Source of the DNA: Kalmanozyma brasiliensis GHG001
Taxonomy: Eukaryota; Basidiomycota; Ustilaginomycetes; Ustilaginales
Assembly (NCBI RefSeq): GCF_000497045.1
Contig: NW_015961949.1
Coordinates: 1 to 64,000 of the forward strand
DNA length: 64,000 nucleotides
Reading direction: 5' to 3'
Positions 7,921 through 17,733 of this stretch are shown piece after piece. Numbering within the stretch: the first letter of the stretch is position 1; each line of letters opens with the position of its first letter. A program made the position numbers and the translations under genes. The notes under the pieces were generated by a model. It ran no database searches. It was not told the origin of the DNA and saw only the letters and a program-made list of their open reading frames with translations.

Positions 7921-10527
7921 TGGTGTATGCTACGTCGGACTGCGGAGGATGAAGGTGTGGACGGACGAGGGGGAGGAGGAGGACGATGATGAGCAACAGA
8001 GGAGGCAACAGCAGACAGTCGGCTGAGAGGCGAGAGTGAGAGAGAGAGCCAAGCGCTGTGACTTGGAAAAGCAACCAAACTCCGGTTTGCGCTAATTGAA
8101 AAGAGAGACAGAGGGCGCGAGAACAGTCAAAAGGGCAAACACACGACTCACCATTCGCACCCTCGGTTGCCGCTCAGTCAGCTCGAAAGTCAACGCTGTT
8201 GCTCCGCTGTCACGCTTCCATTATTCTTTTTAATTTTCATTTCAATCCTCCCCTCCTGTGTCCAACAGATTTGAATTTCACGCTAAGAACTCAAATTCGT
8301 TTTTCTCAAGAAATTGGCAGAGTCGAAGTTGTAAGTACACACGGCAAAGTCACGACGAGCCAAAGCCGATACGAGCTCGTCCATCCTCGGCAGCCAGCCA
8401 CCGAGGTCGTCGGAGGACATCCGTCTCGACCATGTGATGGATGCTCGCCTTATTCAGCGCATGATGCTGAGCTGACTTTCACTTCGTTGTGTGTGTTCAG
8501 CAGAGCAATCAACGGCTTGCTGAGAGAGGATAGCACGGACGCGAGGAGTACTTTCGACTCTTGCTCTTCGGCAAGGAGGCGATGGCAGCTGTCCTTTTTC
8601 TTTCAACAGGCTTTGACGCCACTGTCATCGAGATTCGACGGATTGTCACCGGCTATCCCGACAGATATCGGAGGCATGCGCTTCCAGCTGCAGGTACGCG
8701 GCACTTACACTTCTCTGGTGCCTTGCTTGTATGCGTGAGAGAGCATGTCGGGCCGTGTCTCGTTAATTTGCTGCAAAAGCGAGGCGAGCCCGAGCGGGAA
8801 AGCGAGAGCCGGCTGAGAGTCGAGCAGCCAAACACTGGAAATTGCCTTCAGACGCCGGCATGCATCTCAACCAAATCTCGTCTTGGACCTTTTGTTTGCT
8901 GCTTCGATCGACTTCAAGCCCCCATTTGGAGTTGTGTTCGGCACCCAAATGCACCGAGCTCACAATGAGCAGAACGAGGCTACAATACGATGCATCGCCG
9001 GTCGCATCTCCTTCCGCGGATCTTGACGGTGCAGACAATGGCGGACTGCTCAGAACGGAGGAGGAGTTGGAATGCTTTCTGACACAATTTATCCACCACT
9101 GAGGCTTGCTTAGCAGAAGACGGCGTGCCTGGCTCAATGCTCTTCCCTTGTCTCAGGCTGGCTACACCAGTCAAAAGCCGCCGATGCTGCTGCTGCAGCT
9201 TGTAGCGCCACCAAACTTGTCGACCACCGAAGAGCCGCCGTCCTTGTCTCAGTTTGCCGCGCTTACGTGCATCGAGGCCTTCGCAAAACGCTTTGTCGTC
9301 ACTCAGAAGAGCAAGCAGGTTCGCATCGTGCCCAACCCGTACTTTCTTGCTATTCGAGATACCACCCCTCCTTGCCTGGTACTGGCCGGATCGACGAGTT
9401 GAGCGACCCCTTGCTGATCTGATGTGCAGAGCTGGATCCCTTTCGTTCGCTGCAGGCACCGTACACTTTCCGTCTCCGATGTCGACTTGTCATCAGGCAC
9501 CACATGCATCGCTGTAAGCAGCCTTGCCTAGCGAGACAGGGAGCATCGTTCACCAGCATGTTCGACCGGAAGCAGTCTGCTAGTCCAAGACGACGAGGTC
9601 TTAGTCGTAGGGAAAACCCTGCTAAGCGAGACCACTTTCAGTAAGGGGGGGAGAGCGGAGTTGATTTTCTTGTTTTTTTTCTTTTCCTTCTCCCCCTTCC
9701 TCTCTGTTCCTGCTTTGCAGCTCTCTCGTTGTTCTCACTTTAATCTTGAGTGGTCGATCGTCGGTCGGGAAAAGGTTCTTTTCAACGCCCGCTTCGACAC
9801 ACAGCCATTCATGCGATCGCTCACCGGCGTGTAACAAACATCTCGATGCCAACGGGCAACAGGCTATCTCCGGCATCACATGGTCAAATGCGAGCGTGAT
9901 GTGCTCCAGCCTTCTCGCAGTGGGATGACCAAAGCCAAGTGGGACGCCGATTCGACTCACGACGGATGCATGTCTTGTTTGGCGAGAGTCTGACAAAGGC
10001 AAAGCAGGAATTTCTTATTTCCGTGTCCACAGCGTGACTACGACGACGCCTCCGTCACAAGTGTGTTCGACTCCACACCGTGTTGACCGGCATGTTCGAG
10101 GCTCCTAACATGGTCTAGGCCACACGTACGCATCGCCCTTGCATCTACCTCGTCATGCTCGGCAGCCTTGGTCGTGTGCGAGTGGGATTGGCAATGACGG
10201 CCAACCATGGAGCCCCTTGCCTGCCCCCGCGTGGCAACGACAACAATCGTCTCGCTACCGACCCTTGAGCTGCAAGCGGCTAAGCGAGCCAGCCTAGCGA
10301 GCGGTCAAGGCCTCAACGTGGGAGTGCCGTCAAGGCGCGGGAAAGGGTCTCAGGTTCGCTTACAGCCGTCGTTTGAACCTGTGTGAAGGCGAGTCGGATT
10401 TTGGAGGTTGCCTCGTTAGATCTCGGTCTAACACCCTCAGAATTGGCGGCAGGCCTTGCTGCTCATCCAGAAGCTCTGCAAGACACCGACTTGGCGTCCA
10501 ACGAGATCGAATCAGTGGTACTGAAGG
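7341..10527. other. Long stretch without a clear gene; possible spliced transcript on the + strand
   Basis: About 3.2 kb holds no convincing single-exon gene. Intron-like pairs are visible on the plus strand. One is GTAAGT at 8331 with a CTGAC branch-like site near 8472 and TTCAG at 8500 (170 nt). Another is GTAAGG at 9641 with a long pyrimidine tract and TTTGCAG at 9720 (80 nt). A third possible donor is GTAAGC at 9514. Short plus-strand frames at 8965-9102 and 9106-9402 have fairly protein-like composition but no recognisable domain. The stretch may hold a multi-exon gene, a noncoding transcript, or only leaders of the flanking genes. Confidence 0.35.
7885..7920. repeat. (CGT)12 microsatellite
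   Basis: Twelve perfect CGT triplets lie in the probable leader of the divergently placed receptor gene, about 550 bp upstream of its start codon. It is not inside a supported coding region. Confidence 0.95.
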
Positions 10528-12138
10528 CTAGATTACATCGTCAGAGCTTTCCAGCTGCCCTGTCTCAGCAACAGCGGTAGCTGCATCGCCGGGAGCCTCG
10601 GCGGTGACCTCGGCGACTCGACCGTCTGATGGAGGCTCGTCCAGGGAGAGCACCGGTCCAGCCGCAACGCCCTCGAGGGTATCTGTGTCGGCTGCTGCCG
10701 GCGAGACGTCCTGCGTCGTCGCTTGATCACTCAAGGGCTGTCCTGAGGCATCTCTTTCACCCGAATTTGCGAGCTGAGCCAATGAAGGACCCTCCGCCGT
10801 TCCCGACTCGAGTGCCGATTCCTGAGGCGCTGCCTGTGTCGACCCAGCGGCATCGGCTGTTTCACCTGCACCAATCGGAATGCTGCCGTCGTTGGGTTCC
10901 CCTTTGATCACAATGTGTGACGGCAAGCCCTCTTGCGCTGTGTCGGTTGCCTCTTCTGGTGGGAGCGTGCCCTCAATCGGCTCGTCCTTCACCGTCACCG
11001 GCGGTGCCGCCATACTGTCTTGCTCTTGCTCTTCCTTCTTCACCATATCGTTTGCTGTCTCATTCATCGGCTTCTCCGCGAGAACCAACAGCTGCGGATT
11101 GTGCTGCACCAAGCTCTTGCTCAGCAAGACCGCATCGATCCGCTCAAACAGCCTCTCTTCTTCCTTACTCATCTCCCTTTCCTCCTTCCCCTTCTTGTCT
11201 TCTGACATCTTCCCTCGCAAGGGCCCCACCTCCCTCGCGAAGGCCCTCATCATCTCCACCCTCACCATCTGAGCAGCCTGGTCCAACGACTGCGCCTTCA
11301 CCCTGATCGCCGCCATCTGTCTCTCCGCCAATATCTTTTTTGTCTTTTCGTCCCGTGCCGGTGCGCCCTCGTCCCCGTACTCGAGCACGTCCAGCGCCGC
11401 GCTGAGCTGCAAGCTTGCAAAGAAGAAGTTGACGAACAGCGAATGTGACAGCTGCCGTACGTCGAACACCGTCGTGTTGGGCAGCAGGATCGTCATCCAC
11501 GTCGGATACTCTGGCGAAATCAGCAGACACACCTCGAACGCGAGCAACGAAAACAGGCATACCAATCGCCAGAACGAGATCCCATCCGACCGAGTCCCAC
11601 TACTACTGAAGTATCCGAACAGCGCATACATGGCGGGGTTGATCGTATAGAATGCAACGAGGCTCATGAGACCGCGACGCATGTAGTCACGCGCCGACTC
11701 GCAGTCCTTCCATTCGGAAATCGTTGGGCCGAATCGGTCGTATGCGAAACGTTTGACGGGTTCAGAGAGGGTGTCGTGCGCCCGACGGAGGTGAATGAAG
11801 AATGCTTCGCCGGACTCGCCAACTTTGTCCGGGTGATAGCGGCGCGCCAGGGCTCGGAACGAGCGACGAATGCCTTCCGAGTCGACGTCGAGGGGCAGCC
11901 CGAGAAGCTGGTAGTAGTTCGGTTGGGCGGTGGATGCGCATTGAAAGAGCTGGTAGAAGAGCGTGCCGATGATGACGGCGGTACGGGCGAGTTGGACGTG
12001 ATTGTTGCGCGTGCGGGGCGTCGAGGGCGGAGTGAGGATTTGGACCGAGTAGCAGCCGTTAAGCAGGAGTTGCGAGCCGAGCGAGGGCAGCCACCACCAC
12101 GTGAGCAGCGAGCCGAACTGCAGCAGGTCCGCTTTCAT
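10528..12138 (-). CDS. Membrane-anchored J-domain protein (Hsp40)
   Basis: Encodes about 536 residues. An N-terminal hydrophobic segment is followed by a J domain at roughly residues 73-137 (NYYQLLGLPLDVDS, then the HPD tripeptide in RRYHPDK), which stimulates Hsp70 ATPase. Further hydrophobic segments (SLVAFYTINPAMYALFGYF, LVCLFSLLAFEVCLLI) imply a membrane protein, most likely in the ER. The last 200 residues are acidic, repetitive and probably disordered. The topology resembles fungal ER membrane J-proteins, but I cannot assign a named orthologue. ATG codons at 12147 and 12138 are both possible. The gene is divergent from NOC3, with about 360 bp between start codons. Confidence 0.85.
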   Translation of the reverse strand: MKADLLQFGSLLTWWWLPSLGSQLLLNGCYSVQILTPPSTPRTRNNHVQLARTAVIIGTLFYQLFQCASTAQPNYYQLLGLPLDVDSEGIRRSFRALARRYHPDKVGESGEAFFIHLRRAHDTLSEPVKRFAYDRFGPTISEWKDCESARDYMRRGLMSLVAFYTINPAMYALFGYFSSSGTRSDGISFWRLVCLFSLLAFEVCLLISPEYPTWMTILLPNTTVFDVRQLSHSLFVNFFFASLQLSAALDVLEYGDEGAPARDEKTKKILAERQMAAIRVKAQSLDQAAQMVRVEMMRAFAREVGPLRGKMSEDKKGKEEREMSKEEERLFERIDAVLLSKSLVQHNPQLLVLAEKPMNETANDMVKKEEQEQDSMAAPPVTVKDEPIEGTLPPEEATDTAQEGLPSHIVIKGEPNDGSIPIGAGETADAAGSTQAAPQESALESGTAEGPSLAQLANSGERDASGQPLSDQATTQDVSPAAADTDTLEGVAAGPVLSLDEPPSDGRVAEVTAEAPGDAATAVAETGQLESSDDVI

Positions 12139-12240
12139 GGTGATCACAGCATGGACGTGGCCGGGCTCGGATGATGACGGCGATTTCTGACTGCTTCTGA
12201 AGCGTCCGATAAGCAGAAAGGTTCTGGCCGTGATGGTGAT

Positions 12241-12268
12241 GGTGTTGGTGTCGGTGTTGGTGTCGGTG
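12241..12268. repeat. 12-bp direct repeat GGTGTTGGTGTC, two units plus partial
   Basis: Two tandem copies plus the start of a third lie in the divergent spacer between the J-protein and NOC3 genes. They are preceded by related GATGGTGAT triplets. Ordinary slippage product; regulatory meaning unknown. Confidence 0.8.
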
Positions 12269-12506
12269 CACAGAGTAACCTGTCAAGGGTCCTGGTGTCA
12301 CTTTCCGCTCAAACACCGCAATTAGGTAAGCGTGACAACGCCTCCATTCTCACCCGCCAAAAATTTCGCCGGCACGGCCTTAGATTTTTCTTCTGGCTTG
12401 CAAAGAAGAAAGGTTTCAGGGTCCTCCTCCTCGCTACCTTCTTTGAAGCCTTTCTTACCACTGACCTGTGTTTCTCGCCCAGACACATCAGAGAAAGAAC
12501 GTCAAC

Positions 12507-15500
12507 ATGCCGCCGAAACGCAAAGCCGGCCCCTCCTCGGCGGGCAGCAGCAAGCCCGCTGCCAAAAAGCCGTCCAAGGGCAGACAGCAGCAGCAACCCC
12601 GTCGACCCAAGCTCGCCCAGCAGCTCGACATGTACATCCGCCGTTCTGACGACGAAGAGTCAGACGACGAGCCTGCACCATCCACATCCAAAGCGAAGAT
12701 CAGCACCAATGCGGTAGCGCAAGAGCCGGACTACGAGCCAGAATCGGACGAAGCATCGCACGTCTCTTCCTCCGGCGAAGAGGACAGCGAAGACGAAGAC
12801 GACGGAGCTGTCAAGGTCAAGACGGTCTCAGCGGCCAATTTGTCCTTCCTCTCGGGGCTGGATCGGGATAAGGCGATCAATCTGTCGCAGAAGGATGCAA
12901 AGCAAAAGTCGAAAGAGCTAAAGCGATCGGACAGGAAAGAATTCGAGGAGACGAGGAGGCAGGTCGCTGCCGACAAGAAAGCCAAGCTCGTAGCGCCGCC
13001 TTCCGAGGACGAGAACGACGATGAGGACGACTTTTCGGACGACAGCCTGGAAGAGGAGGAGGAGGAGGTCGAGCTTGGGCGCAAGGGCGAGAAGCAGAAC
13101 TATCAGGAGTACAGCGACGTTTCCGAAGGTGAAGAGGTGGACGCTTCGTCGGACGAGGAGCCTGCCGCGCCGATCAAGGTTACCAGCAAGAACACGAAGA
13201 AGGCGACAGCGGACGACGGGGACGCGGAAGCAAGCTACCTGGCCAGGTTGGGCAAGAGAAAAGCGAGAGAGCAATACGAGGATGAGCAGGAGCGCAAGAA
13301 GCGCGTCAACGCCAAGCTGCCCGTTCGCAAGCTTGACGGCGACGTATCCGACGAGCCTGACAGCAGTGATGAGGATCTTGATGACCTCGATGACGATGAC
13401 AAGGACGAAGGGATGGATGACGACGATGATGCGGAAGACTACAGGCAAGACAGCGAGCCAGAAGGCCTCCTTTCCTCCGATGAAGATGTCCACCCAGCCT
13501 CCAGTCGAGCCATCCACGCTCCTCTCCCGCGCGCCGCCCGGCCCACCGACGACTCGGACGACGAGCCCTCCGCCACCACCTCCGCCCCTACTGCCCCACT
13601 CTCATCCATCACCCATTCCTCGCGCTTCAACCTCACCGCACCGTACGAGATCCTCCTTACCTCGCATACCTGCCGTCTTCCACCCACCCCACCTACCAGC
13701 AACCGCAAAGCGACCCTCGCATACAGGACCACCCTCGCCAACGCACAAAAGCAGACGCTCCTTCTGGCGCGCAACCAGATCGCCTCGTTGGCCTCTCAGA
13801 TCGTCGCCGACCCGGAAGTCAACCTCGGTCTCCTCCGTCGTCTCGCGGTCTTTGCAGCACCAACTATCTCTGCGCCACCGGAAAAGATCCCCGAGATTCG
13901 CGCGGAGCAAGCCGAGGCCAAAGCTGCTGGCAACGCCGCAGCTGCTCGACCAGTTAAGGTGGAAGTGGCACCGGCAATTCGGCAGCTAGCAATGCTATCG
14001 ATGCTTGCTGTGTTCGTCGACATCCTGCCCGGGTACAGGATCAGGAGTCTGAGTGAGAAGGAGCAGGAGGAGAAGGTGGGGCAGGACGTAGCTCGCAGAC
14101 GAGAGTTCGAAGCTGGGCTGGTGGGCGTCTATCGAGAATTCCTCGAGCTGTGCGAGGCCGAGCTCAAAGCTGCTTCCGCCCTTCTTGCTGGTCAGGAACC
14201 TGAAAAGGGGAAGAAGAAGCCCGCGCCAGGCGTCGGGAAGCTCGAAAAGCCCGCTGTGAAGGTGTTCACTACCCTCGCTACGCGGGCGGTGCACTTCAAC
14301 TTCCGCACCAACATCCTCGGTGTTGTCGTTGCGCGCATGTCACGACGTCAGTGGGGGCCCGACGAGGAGGCGTGTTTCGAAGCCATCCAATCTGTCATCT
14401 TGTCGGATCTGACGGGCGAGGTGTCGCTAGAGGTCGTCCGATTGGTGCACCGCATGACCAAGGAGCGGCGGTACAAGGTCAACTCGCGCGTGCTCGATCT
14501 GCTGTTGTCTCTGCGACTGCGCGACGAGCTCGGCAATAAGCGGTCCTCGACTACCGCTTCGACCGACCCAGAAGCGGAAGCGGCCAAGGAGCGGGCGGAT
14601 TACGAGGCGCGCCGAGCCCTGATGAAAGCACGCGAAGGCAAGAAGGGCGGCGGTAAAGGGGCCAAGTCCAAAGACGTACGCAAGGGGCTTGCGACGCATC
14701 TCAGTAAGAAACAGGTCAAGAAGCAGAAGGAGCTCAAGGCGATCGAGGACGAGATGAAGGAGGCTGAAGCCACTGTTGACCTCGAGGAAAGAGAGAGGAA
14801 CCAGACCGAGACGTTGAAGTTGGTCTTTGTGCTTTACTTCACCGTGCTGAAGCGCGAGGTGGGAAGTGTTGGGTTGGGCGTGTTGGAGAGCACGTTGCGC
14901 GGATTGAGCATGTACGCTCACCGGGTCAACGTGGACTTCTTCCGAGACCTGCTCGCGGTCTTGCGTCAGCATGTGGCTATCAATGCGCGTCTGCTCGAGG
15001 AAGCCGACCAGGCCGGGCTGGCGCCCACGGAGGAAGACTCAGACTCCGAAGCCGAAGGCGACGAAGGCGACAACGTCCTTCTCGACCAAACCACCCTCAC
15101 CCGCACGCTGCGCCACATCATCCTCGCACTCAAAACCACCTTCGATCTCTTCCTTGGCCAGGTGGAGGGTACGTTGCTCAATCTCGACCTCACGGACCTC
15201 CTCTCGCACTTCTACTACGTGCTCTTCTACCTGCCCTTCGTCAACGAGTCGCACCTGATCGCTGGGGCGAATGTGGTGGATCTGGCGCTGGACACGCTCC
15301 ATGCGATCCTGATTCGATCCCGCACGCGATTCGCGCCGACGATTCTCGCTGCGTTCGCGAAGCGACTGGCCATCATCTCGTTGCATTTGCCCGCGACGAG
15401 CGCGTCAGGACCGAGGAAGGTGCTGGGCTTGATCTCGCATTTGCTCACTAAGCAGAGCACGAGCGCGTCTGCAGACAGCCAGCTCGCGCTGCTCGACCTC

Positions 15501-15680
15501 GAGGATCGCAGCAGGAACGGATCCTACCAGGCAACAGGCAAGAACCTCAACACGAGCGCGGTGCTCGAGAGCGGCCAGACGATCCTGTGGGAGCTGTCGA
15601 TGCTGACCAAGATGTCGAACGAGGAGGTGAGCGCCGAGGCCGAGCGCGTGTGGGCTTTGAAGGATTCCAACCAGTCCTGA
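12507..15680 (+). CDS. NOC3: Nucleolar complex protein 3 (NOC3), 60S ribosome biogenesis
   Basis: A 1057-residue protein. NOC3 pairs with NOC2 to move pre-60S particles from nucleolus to nucleoplasm and in yeast also affects replication licensing. The N-terminal third is Lys-rich and then strongly acidic, with nuclear localisation-like clusters. A NOC3-type block NFRTNILGVVVARMSRRQW lies near residue 600. It is followed by a Lys-rich linker KGLATHLSKKQVKKQKELK (about 725) and a CBF/Mak21-type helical domain beginning LKLVFVLYFTVLKRE near 770. The protein is longer than yeast Noc3 mainly through acidic N-terminal expansion. The start MPPKRKAG is preferred; an in-frame ATG 13 codons upstream falls in likely leader. 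Confidence 0.92.
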   Translation: MPPKRKAGPSSAGSSKPAAKKPSKGRQQQQPRRPKLAQQLDMYIRRSDDEESDDEPAPSTSKAKISTNAVAQEPDYEPESDEASHVSSSGEEDSEDEDDGAVKVKTVSAANLSFLSGLDRDKAINLSQKDAKQKSKELKRSDRKEFEETRRQVAADKKAKLVAPPSEDENDDEDDFSDDSLEEEEEEVELGRKGEKQNYQEYSDVSEGEEVDASSDEEPAAPIKVTSKNTKKATADDGDAEASYLARLGKRKAREQYEDEQERKKRVNAKLPVRKLDGDVSDEPDSSDEDLDDLDDDDKDEGMDDDDDAEDYRQDSEPEGLLSSDEDVHPASSRAIHAPLPRAARPTDDSDDEPSATTSAPTAPLSSITHSSRFNLTAPYEILLTSHTCRLPPTPPTSNRKATLAYRTTLANAQKQTLLLARNQIASLASQIVADPEVNLGLLRRLAVFAAPTISAPPEKIPEIRAEQAEAKAAGNAAAARPVKVEVAPAIRQLAMLSMLAVFVDILPGYRIRSLSEKEQEEKVGQDVARRREFEAGLVGVYREFLELCEAELKAASALLAGQEPEKGKKKPAPGVGKLEKPAVKVFTTLATRAVHFNFRTNILGVVVARMSRRQWGPDEEACFEAIQSVILSDLTGEVSLEVVRLVHRMTKERRYKVNSRVLDLLLSLRLRDELGNKRSSTTASTDPEAEAAKERADYEARRALMKAREGKKGGGKGAKSKDVRKGLATHLSKKQVKKQKELKAIEDEMKEAEATVDLEERERNQTETLKLVFVLYFTVLKREVGSVGLGVLESTLRGLSMYAHRVNVDFFRDLLAVLRQHVAINARLLEEADQAGLAPTEEDSDSEAEGDEGDNVLLDQTTLTRTLRHIILALKTTFDLFLGQVEGTLLNLDLTDLLSHFYYVLFYLPFVNESHLIAGANVVDLALDTLHAILIRSRTRFAPTILAAFAKRLAIISLHLPATSASGPRKVLGLISHLLTKQSTSASADSQLALLDLEDRSRNGSYQATGKNLNTSAVLESGQTILWELSMLTKMSNEEVSAEAERVWALKDSNQS

Positions 15681-15944
15681 TCGCTGGGAGAGCCAAGCTT
15701 GTGATGCTCGCCATTGCAATCTTGGATCAGCGCCAAATTTATCAGAGCGAGTGTGTTCGCGAAGCCGAAGGGTGTGCAGAGGGTGTGTGCGCTTGACTGA
15801 GTCAGACACTTGAATCGCCGTTGCTCCAGATGCTGCAGCTTGATATCCCTGCGACTTGCTCAAGCTCGAGTAACACACAAGGCCAGTGAAGAACGCAAAG
15901 CAAAAAGTGTCCATGAATTGCACCTATCAAACGAACCCCGAGCC

Positions 15945-17231
15945 CTACTGGAACGTCTGCAGCGTGAACGGGCAAGCGATGTTGCCCAGCTGTGTGTTGG
16001 TCTCCTTCCTCCCGATCAGACCCTGGACGCTCATGCCCAACCTCAGCGCCAGGTTCAACGTCGGTCTTGTCTGTCCCGGGTAGTTCGGCCCACAACCCTG
16101 GTAGAAATCCTGCCAGGTCTGGTCGCCCGACGTATTCAAGCTGACGTAGCTGAAGTCGACAGGGAATTGAAACTCCGTGTTTCCCTTCGCCTTGAACGTG
16201 ATCGAATCAAGATGACCCTTGCCCACCTTCATGTAGGTGTTGAGGTCGGTCACTTCGAGTGTGAGGTCGGTGGCATGGGTAGGGATCCAGGCGGCGCGAT
16301 TCGATGCACGCAGGTTGAAACCCATGGTCATGCTGAAGTTCGTGGGCGAGTGATTGACGCGCATGCTCGCGCCATTGGGCAGTGCCACCACCGGGTTGGT
16401 CGAGAGGGTCGCAAAGGTCGGCACGCGTGGGATCACGAAGAAGAGCATCACGCCAAGACCGAGTAGCACGAAGAATGCGATGAACACCGCCAAGCGCGGC
16501 GAGAGCCACCCCCACAGATGGTCGTCACCGGACACCCACAGCTGGCACTTGCGCTTGCGGTTGCCGCGCTTCTTGCGGCGTTTCGATGAGCGAGTCATGT
16601 CACGCAACTCTTCTTTAGTGTACTCGTTGCCCAGCGCAGGGACTGTGATGAGCTCGATACCTGTGGTGGCGTCGGCATTGCGTGGACCCGTGCCGCTGAT
16701 GGTGTTGTTGTTGTAGCCCGCAGACGAGAACTGGCTGTTGCGGTTGCCGGCCGCGTTGGCTTGCTGCTGGATAATGGAGCGGCGGGGATCGGCATTGCGC
16801 ACGTCGAAACCAAAGGCTTCCGAGGGGAGGAGCGACTTGCGGTTGCCAGGGATGTCCGAGTAGGGCGTCTCGACGAGCGAGGGCTTGCTGGCGTCCCAGT
16901 AGGCATCGTTCTGACTAGCGAAGCCGGAGGTGGAAGATCGATGAGGCTGGGGCCGGGTCATGTTGAAATCGTCGTAGACGTTCCAGTCTTCATCGTCGTC
17001 GTCTTCCTCGTCATGATCTTCGCCGGGTGCAGGTGCGTAGCCGCGCGAGTTGGTATTGCGTGCATCGTAGGCACCAGCTCCGGCTCCCACAGCGGGCTGC
17101 GAAGCTGTGTAGGGCGAGTCGATGGACGCTCGAACGGGATAGTCAAAGTCGTTGTTTGTGGTGGTGTGCTGAGTGGTGGGGTTGGCGCCATACGCATCGG
17201 CTGCTGAAGCGTAGTGATATGGGCCGGACAT
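15945..17231 (-). CDS. Single-pass membrane protein with LEA-2-like C-terminal domain
   Basis: A 428-residue protein. Residues 1-220 are polar, Asn/Asp-rich and contain an acidic run in a DEEDDDDEDW segment. A strongly basic patch SSKRRKKRGNRKRKCQLW precedes one hydrophobic helix (about 247-270, LAVFIAFFVLLGLGVMLFFV). The rest, with NPVVALPNGASMRVNHS and beta-rich sequence with several Asn-X-Ser/Thr sites, resembles LEA-2-type beta-sandwich domains of fungal vacuolar or plasma-membrane proteins. The basic patch before the helix suggests the N-terminus is cytosolic. No enzymatic motif is seen. The start MSGPYHYA at 17231 is chosen over a 113-codon upstream extension that lacks conserved character. 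Confidence 0.72.
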   Translation of the reverse strand: MSGPYHYASAADAYGANPTTQHTTTNNDFDYPVRASIDSPYTASQPAVGAGAGAYDARNTNSRGYAPAPGEDHDEEDDDDEDWNVYDDFNMTRPQPHRSSTSGFASQNDAYWDASKPSLVETPYSDIPGNRKSLLPSEAFGFDVRNADPRRSIIQQQANAAGNRNSQFSSAGYNNNTISGTGPRNADATTGIELITVPALGNEYTKEELRDMTRSSKRRKKRGNRKRKCQLWVSGDDHLWGWLSPRLAVFIAFFVLLGLGVMLFFVIPRVPTFATLSTNPVVALPNGASMRVNHSPTNFSMTMGFNLRASNRAAWIPTHATDLTLEVTDLNTYMKVGKGHLDSITFKAKGNTEFQFPVDFSYVSLNTSGDQTWQDFYQGCGPNYPGQTRPTLNLALRLGMSVQGLIGRKETNTQLGNIACPFTLQTFQ

Positions 17232-17733
17232 GGTGCCGACAAGAGCAGTACTGCGGCGTGCTCGAGATGCGCCGTTTGTCTCGAATGCAGTGGTAGGGAA
17301 GCAAGAAAGAGAGAAGTGTGATCCTATGGTGATGGCCAGGAAGCAAAGCGTTGGCTGCTCAAGAGCAAAGAAGAGGCGCAAGCCAAAGGGGCGCTTGCAC
17401 CGCTGAAATCCATCTGTCACGCCAGGCTGCATGTGATTTTGCCAAGTCGACGCTTCTCCGGCGCGCTTCACTCTGAAATTGTCACATCGTGCTGTGCTGT
17501 GCTGTGATCCAAATGATCTGAGTCCAACACCTTTCAAATCTCGAATCTTGGACCCTTGTTGTTGAAACACACTCGTGTGCTGCCTTCATCTTGAGGACGT
17601 GCCAAGATGATCGCTTCGTTGACATCTGAGCTTGAAAGACTCTCACAGCTAGTAGCTCATTTCACTCGTGCTGCTCTGGACAAAGCTCGTTCATTCGACT
17701 GTAGACGTCTTGAGAATAGATCGCTGTTGGCCA

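Noticed and set aside
10283..10390. Possible tRNA gene around a GGTTCGC box
   Set aside because: The B-box consensus is not met and no acceptor stem or cloverleaf could be formed by eye.
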